From: Roseiarcus sp963758335
GTDB lineage: Bacteria; Pseudomonadota; Alphaproteobacteria; Rhizobiales; Beijerinckiaceae
Direction: 5' to 3'
Assembly (NCBI GenBank): GCA_963758335.1
Contig: CAVWVF010000007.1
Span: 310,001-374,000 of the forward strand
Length of the DNA stretch: 64,000 bases
Part shown: one piece after another, positions 9,081 to 18,385 of the stretch
How the letters are laid out: every line of letters begins with the position of its first letter
Position numbering within the stretch: the stretch's first letter is position 1
Program-made: the position numbers and the translations under genes
The notes under the pieces: model-generated
The model's database searches: none
Seen by the model: only the letters and a program-made list of their open reading frames with translations
What the model was told of the DNA's origin: nothing

Positions 9081-9518
9081 TTTTCCCACGTTGACGTCGC
9101 GCGCGGTGAAGTCGCCGGTCGTCTTGACCTCATCGGCGCGAAATCCGGCGCCTTGGGAAACGTTGATTCCCTCCAACTGAACGCGCGCCGCCTCCAGTCG
9201 CCCGATGTCGATGCCGACGGCGCCGGCTTTGGCAGCCTCGCGAAGCGCCTCGGTCAGCGCGAGCGCAAGCGTTTGAATTTCGGCAACCTCGTCCGGCGAC
9301 TGCCGGTCGATCTTTTCCGCGACGATGAGCTGCCGTCCTGCGGAGTTCGGTTCCTCGGCGAAGGCCTGAACGTCCGCACCGGCCCAGGCCCCGACCTTCT
9401 CCTTCAGTTTCTTGTAAGCGTCCTTGGCCGCCTCACCCACGCTGGTCTTGACCACTTCCTGCGCCGCCATAGCCAGCGCCTGCGCCGCGAGGGCGCCAAT
9501 CGTTACTGGATCGACCAT
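9069..9518 (-). CDS. N-terminal module of the STAND locus
   Basis: A 149-aa frame starting MVDPVTIGALAAQALAMAA and ending DVNVGKSKR. It is helical and Ala/Lys-rich, without a recognised catalytic motif. It lies directly upstream of the NTPase frame. A single extra base in the AAAA run near 9080 would fuse it to GKIEAVAGQSQAPTAIIG and the rest of the NTPase. I therefore read it as the effector or adaptor domain of one large protein that is now frameshifted. It could alternatively be a separately translated small protein. Confidence 0.6.
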   Translation of the reverse strand: MVDPVTIGALAAQALAMAAQEVVKTSVGEAAKDAYKKLKEKVGAWAGADVQAFAEEPNSAGRQLIVAEKIDRQSPDEVAEIQTLALALTEALREAAKAGAVGIDIGRLEAARVQLEGINVSQGAGFRADEVKTTGDFTARDVNVGKSKR

Positions 9519-9642
9519 GAGACGCGTCCCCGAAGTTGTGATCGGGTCATACGATCAATAGACAGAAGCCGCAATCGGAACGCGCGCCTTGTTTCGATGG
9601 TCCTCCGCCCGCGTCCCCGTCTCCATCGCAACCGCACGGCCC

Positions 9643-10093
9643 TCAATGCGCCTCCGCGCCGCGCGCCCTGGCGATGCGCTCCTTCAGCGCGGCGGCGCCG
9701 ACGGCGCCCATGACGATTTCCTTGCCGATCACGTAGCTCGGCGTGCCGGAGAAGCCGAGCGCGCTTGCGAGCTTCATGTCCTCGGCGATTGTCGCGCCGA
9801 CTTCGTCGCTCGTCATGTCCTTTTCGAGACGCGCCATGTCGAAGCCCTGATCCCTCGCCGCGTCGAGCGCCTTCTGCTCGCTCGCCGGGCCGGGGCCGGC
9901 GAGCATCTCCCGATGGAAGGCGAGATATTTGGCGGGGTCCTGCATGCGGGCGGCGATGGCGACGCGCGACCGCTTCGGTCGAGCCGGGGCCGAGGATCGG
10001 AAACTCCTTCAGCACGATCTTGAGGGCGCGGGTCGTCGTGCAACAGTGCGAGGGTATCCGCACGCCAAGGCCGACCCCCGCGGGCGGCTTCAA
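9643..10093 (-). pseudogene. DsbA-family thioredoxin-fold protein, truncated and frameshifted
   Basis: The C-terminal part is clear: YLAFHREMLAGPGPAS, then GFSGTPSYVIGKEIVMGAVG with the cis-proline TPSYV of DsbA-like oxidoreductases. Upstream, IVLKEFPILGPGSTEA is in another frame. Sequence before that stops resembling the family, so the signal peptide and the CxxC active site are missing. It is a relic of a periplasmic disulfide oxidoreductase, lying next to the tail of the 10123-11256 gene. Confidence 0.8.
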
Positions 10094-10122
10094 AGACCGG
10101 CTCGGCGAGAGCTCACTCCCTG

Positions 10123-11256
10123 CTATTCCGCCGCGGCGCCGGCTTCGGCCGCGCGCTTGAGATAGTTCGCAATGGCGAACTGCGACGCAGGGTCGATCGG
10201 CGCCTTCGACTTGAGGATCGCGGAGTAGTCCGCCGTCGCCTCCCAGAATCCCCAGTCAGCCAATTGCGGGGCGACGAAGCCGGCCATCGGGGGGCGTAGC
10301 TTGATGAAGTCCCGGTACGCCTGAACGACCCTCGGGCGCGGCACAGCGTCGTTCGCTTCGCCGAGGACGTTCAGCGCCAGGAGCGCCGCCTCGATCTCGG
10401 GCATCGTGCGCTTTCTGTCGGCGAAGATGCGCGTCTCGATCCAGTCGATGCGCGACGGGCCGCCGAGGGCGAGATCGGCGGCGATCACCGCGGCGAGATC
10501 GGTCGCGTCATTAGACGCGAGCGCCGTCTCGATCCGCCGGTCGAGCTTTGCCGCGTCCTCGGGGCCGCCGACGAATCCGAGGGTCAGATAGGCGGCGCGG
10601 CGCGGCGCGAGTTTCGGATCGTCGAGCCAGGCCTCGACCGACGCCGGGTCCACTCGCGACCGCGCCGCGTCCAGCGTGGCGTAAGGCGCGCGCGCGAGCT
10701 CGCCCCAGGCGAGGCGCGCCGCGAGCGGATTGGCGGTTTCGAGGTAAGGCGCAACGAGCGCGACGCGCTGCCGCCAGCCGGCGTAGCTCAGCGCGTCCAC
10801 CGTCGCGGTCGTCAGCGGCCAGGTCCGCCGCGGCCGGTCGCCGGGGACCTCGCGGGTGGCGGCGATCCGCCGGAGCCAGTCCGCGTCCTCAAGGGGGATC
10901 GCGCCGAGGCTCGTCCACTGCGGGGCGGTCGGATCGTGGATCAAGAGCGACGGTTCGCCAGCCGCCGACGCCGCCTCTCCCGGCTCCGTGACGGGTTCGG
11001 CGATCGCCTCGCCGGGCGCATCCGGGCCCTTGACAACCGCGACGATCCGAAGCGGGCCGCCAGCTTCACGCGCGGCGAGCACCGCGCGGTCAGTCGAGTC
11101 GAGCTGCACGCCCTCGGTCATCATCTGCTGCGCGGCTTGGTAGCAGAGCGGGCACGCGGCCGCCGTCGTCGAAACGAGCGGCAGGGCGAAGGCGAAGCAC
11201 AGCGTCAGCCACCCAGCACGAAGTGACGCTCGGCGGCCCATCGTAGCCTCGCTCAT
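10123..11256 (-). CDS. Exported protein of unknown function with CPLC motif
   Basis: 377 aa. The N-terminus (LRAGWLTLCFAFALPLVSTTAAA) is a signal peptide, followed immediately by ACPLCYQAAQQMM, a CxxC motif at the start of the mature protein that could bind metal or cycle a disulfide. The rest is Ala-rich and helical, reminiscent of HEAT-like arrays, but I do not recognise a family. An AAGGA ribosome site lies about 10 bases upstream of the chosen ATG; a second ATG five codons in is possible. A decayed copy of its tail lies at 4485-4740. Confidence 0.75.
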   Translation of the reverse strand: MSEATMGRRASLRAGWLTLCFAFALPLVSTTAAACPLCYQAAQQMMTEGVQLDSTDRAVLAAREAGGPLRIVAVVKGPDAPGEAIAEPVTEPGEAASAAGEPSLLIHDPTAPQWTSLGAIPLEDADWLRRIAATREVPGDRPRRTWPLTTATVDALSYAGWRQRVALVAPYLETANPLAARLAWGELARAPYATLDAARSRVDPASVEAWLDDPKLAPRRAAYLTLGFVGGPEDAAKLDRRIETALASNDATDLAAVIAADLALGGPSRIDWIETRIFADRKRTMPEIEAALLALNVLGEANDAVPRPRVVQAYRDFIKLRPPMAGFVAPQLADWGFWEATADYSAILKSKAPIDPASQFAIANYLKRAAEAGAAAE

Positions 11257-11288
11257 CGCAGGACGTCCTTATGCATCCTCGCCCGGCC

Positions 11289-11489
11289 TCAACGCATCAC
11301 GCATCCCTTGGGATAGCCGACCCGCTTGCAATAGACGACGAGGCCCGCGGCGACGGGATGGCCGGCGACGGGGTGTGCGACGACGGGGCGCGCGGCGACG
11401 GGGGCCGCGGGCCGTGCGACGCAGCCTCTGGGCACGCCCTCCGTCTTGCAACAGACGACCGCTGCCGCCGGCGTCACGCTCGCAAACAT
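11289..11489 (-). CDS. Small Cys/Ala/Pro-rich protein
   Basis: 66 aa with two copies of a short motif: VVCCKTEGVPRGCVARP at the start and VVYCKRVGYPKGCVMR at the end, separated by an Ala/Pro/His-rich linker. The internal repeat argues for a real protein or the end of one. Its ATG overlaps the 3' end of the DUF3604 gene by 16 bases. No signal peptide is visible, so the true N-terminus may be lost. Function unknown. Confidence 0.45.
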   Translation of the reverse strand: MFASVTPAAAVVCCKTEGVPRGCVARPAAPVAARPVVAHPVAGHPVAAGLVVYCKRVGYPKGCVMR

Positions 11490-13722
11490 GCTCCCAGCGT
11501 GCCGGCCAATTGGGTGACGATCTTGCCGTTGTTGATGTAGTAGGGCGAGGTGAGGCCGAGGTAGCTGCTCGCCGCCGGATTCCCGGTCTCGCTCGGCTGG
11601 GTTTGTCCGAAACCGGCATAGTTGAACCGATGCTGACGCTGGTTTGGCGCGAACTTCGAGGTCACATATTTCGGGTCGATCGGCGTCAGCGTCTGGGTGG
11701 CGTTCGCGGTCCCGGATTCGCCGTAGATGATCCTGAACTTCGTGCCGGTCACGTTGTTCTGCAGCGTCGGCGACTTGCCGACGATGAGCGCCTTGAGCTC
11801 CGCGTCGCCGAGCGCGACCGCCCCCTGCTTCTTGAGGTCATCGACCGTCGGACCCGCCTTGGCGGTCTGCCGCGCCTCGGCCGTCGGCGTGTACCAGATC
11901 GGCAAAGTCCACGCCCGCTCCTGCTGGGTCGGCGCGACGACGTCCGGCGGGGCGACGCCGAGCTTGGCCGCCTGGATCGTCGTCCACCGCGGCGTCGGAA
12001 TCTCGAGCACGCGCGCGTAGTAGAAGGCGTGCAGGCTCGGATCGAACTCGGGGTCCGTCCAAACTGACTTCAATTCGACGGCGCCGATCGTGTTTTCATA
12101 CGTGCCCTTGTCGATGTCGACCGTGCGCACGATTCCGGTCCACTTGTCCGGCTCGCGGTCCCCCGCCCAGGCGACGTCGAACACCTTCTCGAAGCTTTGC
12201 CCGCTCTTCGTCCACCCCTTGACGATCTGGATGCGATCGAGATTGCCGGAGGTCGGGTCTTTCGCCGCCCACACGGCGAACGAGGGCGCCGTCGCGCCGG
12301 CCGGCATGGGCTGCATGTCGCCGCCCATCGGCACCCCCTGTTCGTAGGCCGTCTTGACCCATTCCCGGTCCTTCAGCCAGTCGGGCGCGAACTTCCAGAA
12401 TTCGCGCTTCTGTTCGATGCTGGCGTCCTTGGCGTAGTTCCATCCGCCGAAGAATCGCACCTTGATGTGCGGGCCGCTGACCGCGAAGGTCTCCTTGCGC
12501 TGCATCGCGTTGAAGATCAACTCGCGCGTGTTCTCTTCCGCCCACACGCCGGTCAGGCCCGCGCTGTTGACGGTTCGCGCGTCCATGCCGCCGATGAGGA
12601 CGCCCGACATGCGCCGCTCGATGCTTCCGTCCGCGGCGCCGAGAGTCCCGAAGTAATTATCGTTCCGATAAGGCACGCCGGTCGAGTGCGAGTCCGATGC
12701 CGCGCCGAAGCCGAATTTGTAGGGGTTGAAGCCCTTGTTGTCCTGAAGGGCGATGCCGTCCTTCAGCGCCTGCCGCGCGTAGCTGCCGACGATATGCGCG
12801 ATGCGCCCCTGCGGGTCGCCGAGTAGAAAGGCCCAGATGTTGTAATTGGCGAATTCGTCGTTGGGGGAGAGCAGCGGATGGGTTTCCGACTGTCCCTTCG
12901 TTTGGGCGATCTCGGTCAGAGGCTCGTTGCGCATCCGGTTTTCGGCGTAGGCGCGGTCGATTGGCCGCCCTTGCAGATCGACCTCGGTCGGATACATGCG
13001 CCCGTCCGAAAGGTTGGCGTTGTGCGAGATCGCGAGCAGCTCGTTGCCGGCCTTCCGCTGGCCGTCCATCCACTTCCACAGCTCCGACGGATCGGTCGAG
13101 TCGAGCGCGCTGAACGGGGCCGGCGGGACGTGCTTGCAGTCCTTGAAGAAGATGTTGCGATGGAGGTTCATGTTGTTTGGCATGGACGTCCACTCGTAAC
13201 TGCAAAAGGCGGTGAATTTGGCTCGTTGGCGGCCTCGGCGAACCCGACGGTGTTCTCCCAGACGGTATGGGCGACCTCCGGGCTCGCCAGTGCCTTGTTC
13301 GGCGCGCCGCGCATCAGGTGATTGATGGCGTAGAGAAAGACTTCGTTGGCGGCTTCCATGCTTTCGCCTTTGACGATCAGCGGCTGCGCCGCCGGCAGCT
13401 TGCTGATCGGCGAACTCGGGTCATTGGCGAGCTTGATGACGCCGACATATTCGGAATGGTCGGTGACGCCTGCGAAATCGAGCGGCGTGTCGATCTTGAT
13501 GTCGTAGCCGAGCGGCGCCTTGATCGTCTCGCCCTTGAAATATTTATAGGCGTCGCCGGGATCGGTCAGCCGGTCGCCGAACAGCCAGGCGTCGGCCGAA
13601 TAGCTGGTGTGGACGTGAGTCTCGCCGAAATAGGCGTCGCGCAGCGGATTGCCCGCGGCCAGCGCGGATGCGCCAAAACCAATGAGCGCCCACGCGGAAA
13701 CGGCGCCAAGCAACCTGTTCAT
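11474..13722 (-). pseudogene. DUF3604 exported protein, one frameshift
   Basis: The protein begins MNRLLGAVSAWALIGFGASA (signal peptide), then RDAYFGETHVHTSYSADAWL, the His-rich opening of DUF3604, a PHP-like metal-dependent domain. The frame breaks near 13180: one base appears lost so that EPN should continue as FTAFCSYEWTSMPNNMNLHR. The remaining 565 residues follow the family to the C-terminus. Full length would be about 750 residues. GGGA precedes the chosen ATG. It is either a recent pseudogene or a sequence error; everything else looks conserved. Confidence 0.85.
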
Positions 13723-13945
13723 GTCCAATCCCAGGCGGGTGAAGATGTCTTGCGAACGCCAACGTTGCGTAAGCGCTCCGTAACTGTCAATCGTCAAACC
13801 GCCTCGCCGCGAGAGTTTGCGGAGCCGGTGGCCTCTAGGGTCAAGAACTTGCCCGCGCGGTCAAGGACGGCCCGGACGGAGCCTCATAGACTGTGCGAGA
13901 ACGGGACGTCAGCAGCGTCGCCGCCAATCTGAACGGGATTCGCAC

Positions 13946-14326
13946 ATGGCTCGGGACATAGGGATCTGGATCGCGCGGGCCGCCGCGGGGCTCGAGATGC
14001 TGACCGGCGCGTCGTTGTTCGCCGCTCCGTCTCTGCTTGCGGAGCTGCTCTTCGGCTCGCCCATGACAGCCCCCGGTCCGACGGTGGGACGCGTCGCGGG
14101 GCTGGCGATTCTCTGCCTCGCCATCGGCTGCTGGCCCCGCGGCGCGGAGCGCGACCAAACGCCGCACGCGCTCCTCGGCCTTTGGCTGCTCAGCGCGCTC
14201 GTCGCCGTCTACCTGATTTATCTCGGCGTCAGCGGGGGGCCGGTCGGCGTCCTGTTCTGGCCTGCCGCGGCGACCCACCTCGTGCTGGCGGTTCTGCTGG
14301 CGGGCGTCGCGCTCAGGGGCGAATGA
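13946..14326 (+). CDS. Small four-helix membrane protein
   Basis: 126 aa starting MARDIGIWIARAAAG. It has about four hydrophobic segments (around residues 8-35, 48-62, 72-92 and 98-120), so it is an inner-membrane protein. GGGA lies about 7 bases upstream of the ATG. It is transcribed away from DUF3604 and converges on the HupE relic. I do not recognise the family. Confidence 0.65.
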   Translation: MARDIGIWIARAAAGLEMLTGASLFAAPSLLAELLFGSPMTAPGPTVGRVAGLAILCLAIGCWPRGAERDQTPHALLGLWLLSALVAVYLIYLGVSGGPVGVLFWPAAATHLVLAVLLAGVALRGE

Positions 14327-14344
14327 CGGGACCGTCTCGTGCGC

Positions 14345-14799
14345 TCACCGCGCCCTCAGCGCCCATCCGAGCAGCAAAAGGCCGCTCGCGGCAATCCAGC
14401 TGCCGAGCACGCGCCATGCAATTCGCATCCATGCGATCGTCGTTCCGGCGGCGAGCGCGGCGACGAGCGCGACGAGCACGAAAATGGCGGCAGTCGAGCC
14501 AATGACGCCGCGCAGGCCGGACTCGGCCATCGCGAGCCCGTTCGGGTAGCCGAGGACAAGCCCGAGCGCGGCGATCAGTGCGCCCGTCGCGACGATCGGG
14601 AATTTGAGGTCGGCCGCGACGAGAAGGCCGACCGCCAGAAACGGCAGCCACAAGGGCGCGACGAAGGCCGGCGCGCCCGGGAGGAGGCGCAAAACCCCGC
14701 CCCGGCGAACCAGGCGAGGGGCAGAAGCAGAAGAGCGAGACGCGCGCAGTCCTTGCCGCGGAGCCCCGCGAGCAGCGCGGCGTCAGCGCCTCCGACCAC
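14345..14799 (-). pseudogene. HupE/UreJ-family membrane protein relic
   Basis: Hydrophobic minus-strand sequence matching the C-terminal half of HupE/UreJ proteins (GYPNGLAMAESGLRGVIGST, then GSWIAASGLLLLGWALR at the end). The upstream part (ALLAGLRGKDCARLALLLLPLAWFAGAGF) is in a different frame, breaking near 14690. The N-terminus is missing and a palindromic repeat occupies that position. Confidence 0.65.
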
Positions 14800-14817
14800 G
14801 CGTCTGACGGCGCGAAC

Positions 14818-14868
14818 CCCTCATCCGGCGGGCTCCGCCCGCCACCTTCTCCCGCAAGGGGAAGGGAT
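14818..14868. repeat. Palindromic intergenic repeat
   Basis: Two back-to-back hairpins (GGCGGGCTCCGCCCGCC, then CTTCTCCCGCAAGGGGAAG). This combination is a widespread intergenic palindrome in Hyphomicrobiales. It sits between the HupE relic and hupE and may mark the deletion that removed the relic's N-terminus. Confidence 0.65.
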
Positions 14869-14909
14869 GCCCGGCGCGTCTCCGGAGAGGCAATCAACCG
14901 GAAGCCGCA

Positions 14910-15503
14910 TCATGCAAAAGCTTGCGAGAGGAAGAAAACGCCGCCGGCGCTGATGAGGCCGCCGAGCGCCCGCAGGGCGAGACGTCCGTAGGCCCAGCGG
15001 TGGATGGTCCCGATCTCGATGCCGCAGGCGTGCAGGAGGCCCGTCGCGACCACGAAGCCGATCGAGTAGGTGAGGCCGCTCGTTCCCGGTGGAAGTTCCG
15101 CGCCATGCGCATGGCCATGGCAGATCGCGAAGACGGCGACCAGCGCCGCGGCGATGATCGGCGGCGGGCGGCTTTCCGTCATCACCGCGGCGCCGAGCAG
15201 GACGCCCGAAAGCGCGATGCCGATCTCGACGCCCGGGACCGACAGGCCGACCAGGCCGAGAAAGCCGCCGAACGCCATCACCATCGGGAAGGTCACCGGC
15301 AGCATCCAGATCGCCGGAGCGCCGAGCTGCGCCCCCCAAAGACCCACCGCCACCATGGCGATGATGTGATCGAGGCCGGTCAGGGGATGCAGGAAGCCGG
15401 TCAGGAACCCTGTCGCCTCGCCGACCTGCGCGTGCGCAAAGGCCGTAGCGGGCAGCCCGGTGAAAGCGAGCGCCAGCGCAAGACGAACCGCATTCGACTT
15501 CAT
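14910..15503 (-). CDS. hupE: HupE/UreJ family membrane protein
   Basis: 197 aa with an N-terminal signal-like segment (LALALAFTGLPATAFAHA) and six further hydrophobic helices. The motifs GFLTGFLHPLTGLDHIIAMV and CHGHAHGAELP are the His-rich signature of the HupE/UreJ family, thought to move nickel or related metal ions. A strong GGGAGG site precedes the ATG and the stop of the upstream gene lies 2 bases before it, so translation is coupled. Together with the two genes upstream it forms an operon. Metal specificity cannot be told from sequence. Confidence 0.85.
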   Translation of the reverse strand: MKSNAVRLALALAFTGLPATAFAHAQVGEATGFLTGFLHPLTGLDHIIAMVAVGLWGAQLGAPAIWMLPVTFPMVMAFGGFLGLVGLSVPGVEIGIALSGVLLGAAVMTESRPPPIIAAALVAVFAICHGHAHGAELPPGTSGLTYSIGFVVATGLLHACGIEIGTIHRWAYGRLALRALGGLISAGGVFFLSQAFA

Positions 15504-15505
15504 TC

Positions 15506-16522
15506 TTACCCTCCCGAAACCATCATGACCACGCGCTCGATCGTCCAGAATGCGCCGAGCGACCCGACCACATAGGCCGGCGCCCATTCGACCCAGACCG
15601 GCCAGCGCATGTCGATGACCTTGAAGGCGCGGACGAGCAAAAGGATCATCGCGACGAAGGCGAGCTGTCCGATCTCGAGGCCGATATTGAACATGAGCAG
15701 CGCAAGCGGAATGTCGCCCCGCGGCAGGCCGATCGCCGCAAGACCGCTGGCGAAGCCAAAACCGTGCAGGAGGCCGAAGGCGAAGGCGACGACCCAGGGA
15801 TGGCGGATGGTGAAGCTCGTCTCGCCGCGCCATGAGCGGACGATCTCGGGCCCAAGGAACAGGATCGAGAGCGCGATCGACGCGTTGAGCGGCGGAGCGG
15901 GAATGCTGGCATAGCCGAGAGTCGCAACGGCGAGGGTGATGCTGTGGGCGATCGTGAAGGCGCTGATGGTCTTGACCAGCATCCACGGGCTTTTCACGAT
16001 GAGCAGGAGGCCGAGCACGAACAGGAGATGGTCGGAGCCGAACAGGATGTGCTCGATCCCCCGCGTCAGGAACACTGTCGCGGTCGCGAGCGCGCCGCGC
16101 GGCGCAGGGATCTCGATATAGGGGCGCGAGGGATGGACGAGTTCTGTCGAATGCGCGCCGTCGAGCTGCTCGATGCGCACGAGCACGTCGGTGATGGTGA
16201 GCTGTAGGCCGAGGAAATCGATCCGCTTGCCTTCGAGTCCGACGGGACCAGCGTCGATCGAGCGCCGTTCGACGCGCGAATCCGTCAGTTCGTCCGTCTG
16301 CGGTGCGCGCAGATCGCGGACTCCCTCCGGCATTTGCAGCACGAGCGGCAGGGGCATCCCCGACAGGACTGGCGTCCACCACAGCACCTCGTATCGTCCC
16401 GGCGCGGTCTCCCTGAGGTCGAGATAGGCGGGCCGGATTTCGTGGGCGCGAGACGATGCGAGCGCGCAGAGCGCAATCATCAGGCCCGCGAGCCAGCGAG
16501 CGACGAATCGGGCGCCGTTCAT
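15506..16522 (-). CDS. HupE/UreJ-like membrane protein with extracytoplasmic N-domain
   Basis: 338 aa: signal peptide (WLAGLMIALCALASSRA) and a roughly 120-residue exported domain (HEIRPAYLDLRETAPGRYEV), then six or seven membrane helices with GIEHILFGSDHLLFVLGLLL and FGLLHGFGFAS, the extended HupE/UreJ_2 type. Its ATG overlaps the stop of the upstream PPIase gene in the sequence ATGA, and hupE follows 2 bases after its stop. The tight coupling suggests that a periplasmic folding factor and two membrane proteins are made together. Confidence 0.85.
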   Translation of the reverse strand: MNGARFVARWLAGLMIALCALASSRAHEIRPAYLDLRETAPGRYEVLWWTPVLSGMPLPLVLQMPEGVRDLRAPQTDELTDSRVERRSIDAGPVGLEGKRIDFLGLQLTITDVLVRIEQLDGAHSTELVHPSRPYIEIPAPRGALATATVFLTRGIEHILFGSDHLLFVLGLLLIVKSPWMLVKTISAFTIAHSITLAVATLGYASIPAPPLNASIALSILFLGPEIVRSWRGETSFTIRHPWVVAFAFGLLHGFGFASGLAAIGLPRGDIPLALLMFNIGLEIGQLAFVAMILLLVRAFKVIDMRWPVWVEWAPAYVVGSLGAFWTIERVVMMVSGG

Positions 16523-17501
16523 TTCGGAATCAGGTCGTCGGGCATCGAGCGCATCGCCGCGGCGGCCTTGGCGGCGGCCTTGGGCGGGGGCGGAGCGCCT
16601 TCGGGCGGCGGGGCGGGCATCAGCACGGTGTATTTGGCCCGCAGGTCGTCATAGGCCTTCTTGACCGCCTTCGCCTTCTGGTCTTCGAGCCAGGCCTGCT
16701 TCACGTCCGGCTCGATCTCCTCGAAGGCGGGCGCGCGGGGCGGGATCACCGTGTCGACGAACACCAGATGCCAGCCGAAGCCGGATTGGATCGGCCCCCG
16801 CCACGATCCGGCGGGAAGTTTCTCGACGGCGGCTGCGAACGGGGTCCGAACTCTTTTCCGAGATGTTCGGCGGTTTTGTCGCGATAGAAATCCTGGAACA
16901 TGAACGGGTCGGTGCCGCCGAATTTCACGTCCTGCGGCGCGTCCGCGAGTTGGGACAGCGCCTTGTCGGCATCGGCCTCGGCGTTGGCGCCGCGGCGGTC
17001 GGGCGAGAAATAGAGGTGGCGGAAGCTCACCCGCGCCGGCTCCTCGAACAGCTTCGCGTTCTTGTCGAACCAGGTTTTGAGCCCCGTGTCGGTCGGCTGA
17101 TGCGCCGCCGCGACGTCCTCGGCGAGGAACTGCATCTTTTGCGCCATGCGGCGGCGGACGATCTCGTCGTCCTTGTCGAGCCCAAGCGCGAGCTCCTCGC
17201 GATAAAGGATCTCCTCCTTGACGTCGGCCTCGACCAACTTGTCGAGCTCCCGCGGCGTCGGCTCGCGGCCCCATTGGGCCTCGAACACTGTCGCGAGCCG
17301 CGTCAGCTGATCGAGGGTCAGTTCGATCCGCCGCGACGGCGCCGGGGACGACGGAGCCGCCGGCGTCGCCGCTTGGGCCGCTTGAGGCGCCGGGGTCGCC
17401 GAACCGGCCGGCTGGAGGAAATGGGAGGCGCCGAACAAGACGGCGCCAATCAGGAGAAACTGAACCAGCGGCTCACGCAACAATCGCAACATCGTCCCCA
17501 T
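16519..17501 (-). pseudogene. Parvulin-type peptidyl-prolyl isomerase, frameshifted
   Basis: Membrane-anchored PPIase: N-terminal helix LREPLVQFLLIGAVLFGASH, Ala/Pro linker, helical N-domain (ELDKLVEADVKEEILYREE) and a parvulin domain ending with GPIQSGFGWHLVFVDTVIP. The frame breaks near 16845 at a run of four C residues: GKEFGP should continue as FAAAVEKLPAGSWRGP. With one base restored the protein would be about 327 aa. It heads the coupled PPIase/HupE-like/HupE operon, so disruption could be polar unless it is a sequencing indel. Confidence 0.8.
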
Positions 17502-17600
17502 GAGGAGGGCGCTCGCCCGAGCGTCGGGGTGTCCCATAGCATGGACCCCGCCCTCGAGAACAAGCCGTCCCTCGGGCCATGAGGTGATCGCAATACCGCG

Positions 17601-18212
17601 CTACCTCCGCAGCCCGTCCATCAGAATGTCGATCAGCCGTCGGGCGCTCGCCTGCCAGTCCGGGCTGTCGCTGGCGTAAGCGACGCCGACAAGGGCGCGC
17701 AAAAGGTCGGCCGGTTGGACGTCGGGGCGGATGCGGCCGCTCGAGCGCGCGCGGTCGACCAGCATCGACATGGCCTCCTTGATTCGGGCGCCGGAGGCGG
17801 CGTAGAGCGCCGAAGCGCTCCCGACGATCGAGGCCAGCGCCGGCGCGATCACCTTCTTGGCCGCAATGTAATCGACGAACAGGCGCATCCATTGGCGCAG
17901 CGCCTCTTCGGGGGCCATGGACTCGATGAGCCGCGGCGCGGCCTCGGCCAGCTCATCGACCTCGCGCCGATAGACCGCCTCGATGATCGCGTCGCGGGTC
18001 GGAAAGTGGCGGTAGAGCGTGCCGATGCCGACCCCCGCTCTGCGGGCGATTTCCTCGAGGCTGACGTCGGCTCCTTGGGCGAAGGCGGCCTTGGCCGCCT
18101 TCAAGAGCCGCTCCCGATTGCGCCGCGCGTCGGCGCGCGGCGCGCGCGTTCGATGGCCGAGCCCGTCGCCGGCCGGCGCGGAACCCGCCAGCGTGATGGT
18201 TTTCGAGCCCAT
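17601..18212 (-). CDS. TetR-family transcriptional regulator
   Basis: 203 aa starting MGSKTITLAGSA. The N-terminal DNA-binding domain has VSLEEIARRAGVGIGTLYRHFPTRDAI, a standard TetR helix-turn-helix, followed by a C-terminal ligand or dimer domain. An in-frame ATG at 18260 would add 16 residues encoded by the right end of element X, so the native start is taken as 18212. The solo X end lies 8 bp upstream and has replaced the native promoter region. Confidence 0.85.
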   Translation of the reverse strand: MGSKTITLAGSAPAGDGLGHRTRAPRADARRNRERLLKAAKAAFAQGADVSLEEIARRAGVGIGTLYRHFPTRDAIIEAVYRREVDELAEAAPRLIESMAPEEALRQWMRLFVDYIAAKKVIAPALASIVGSASALYAASGARIKEAMSMLVDRARSSGRIRPDVQPADLLRALVGVAYASDSPDWQASARRLIDILMDGLRR

Positions 18213-18220
18213 GGGGGCGC

Positions 18221-18303
18221 CTCTTGGCTGCAGCTTGATCGCGCCGCGCCCCAATGACAATGTTCGACTCGTCTTGTCTATGATCCCTCAGATAAGAATC
18301 TAA
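18221..18303 (+). mobile_element. Element X solo right end (D)
   Basis: Eighty-three bases matching the right end of X copies A-C, from CTCTTGGCTGCAGCTTGAT to GATAAGAATCTAA, with a few substitutions. No X genes accompany it. It marks a former insertion or recombination and lies at the junction between the TetR gene and the acyl-CoA ligase block. Confidence 0.85.
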
Positions 18304-18304
18304 A

Positions 18305-18324
18305 GCCCCTGGCTTTGCCGGGGG
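18305..18324 (-). terminator. Possible terminator after acyl-CoA ligase
   Basis: A GC-rich hairpin (CCCCGGC, loop AAA, GCCAGGGG on the minus strand) lies about 60 bases after the stop and is followed by CTTTAG. The U-tract is weak. Confidence 0.35.
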
Positions 18325-18385
18325 ATACTTACTTTCCCCAGAACCTGGCAGCCAAATCCCGGGTTAATCGGTGACCTCGCCGTGT

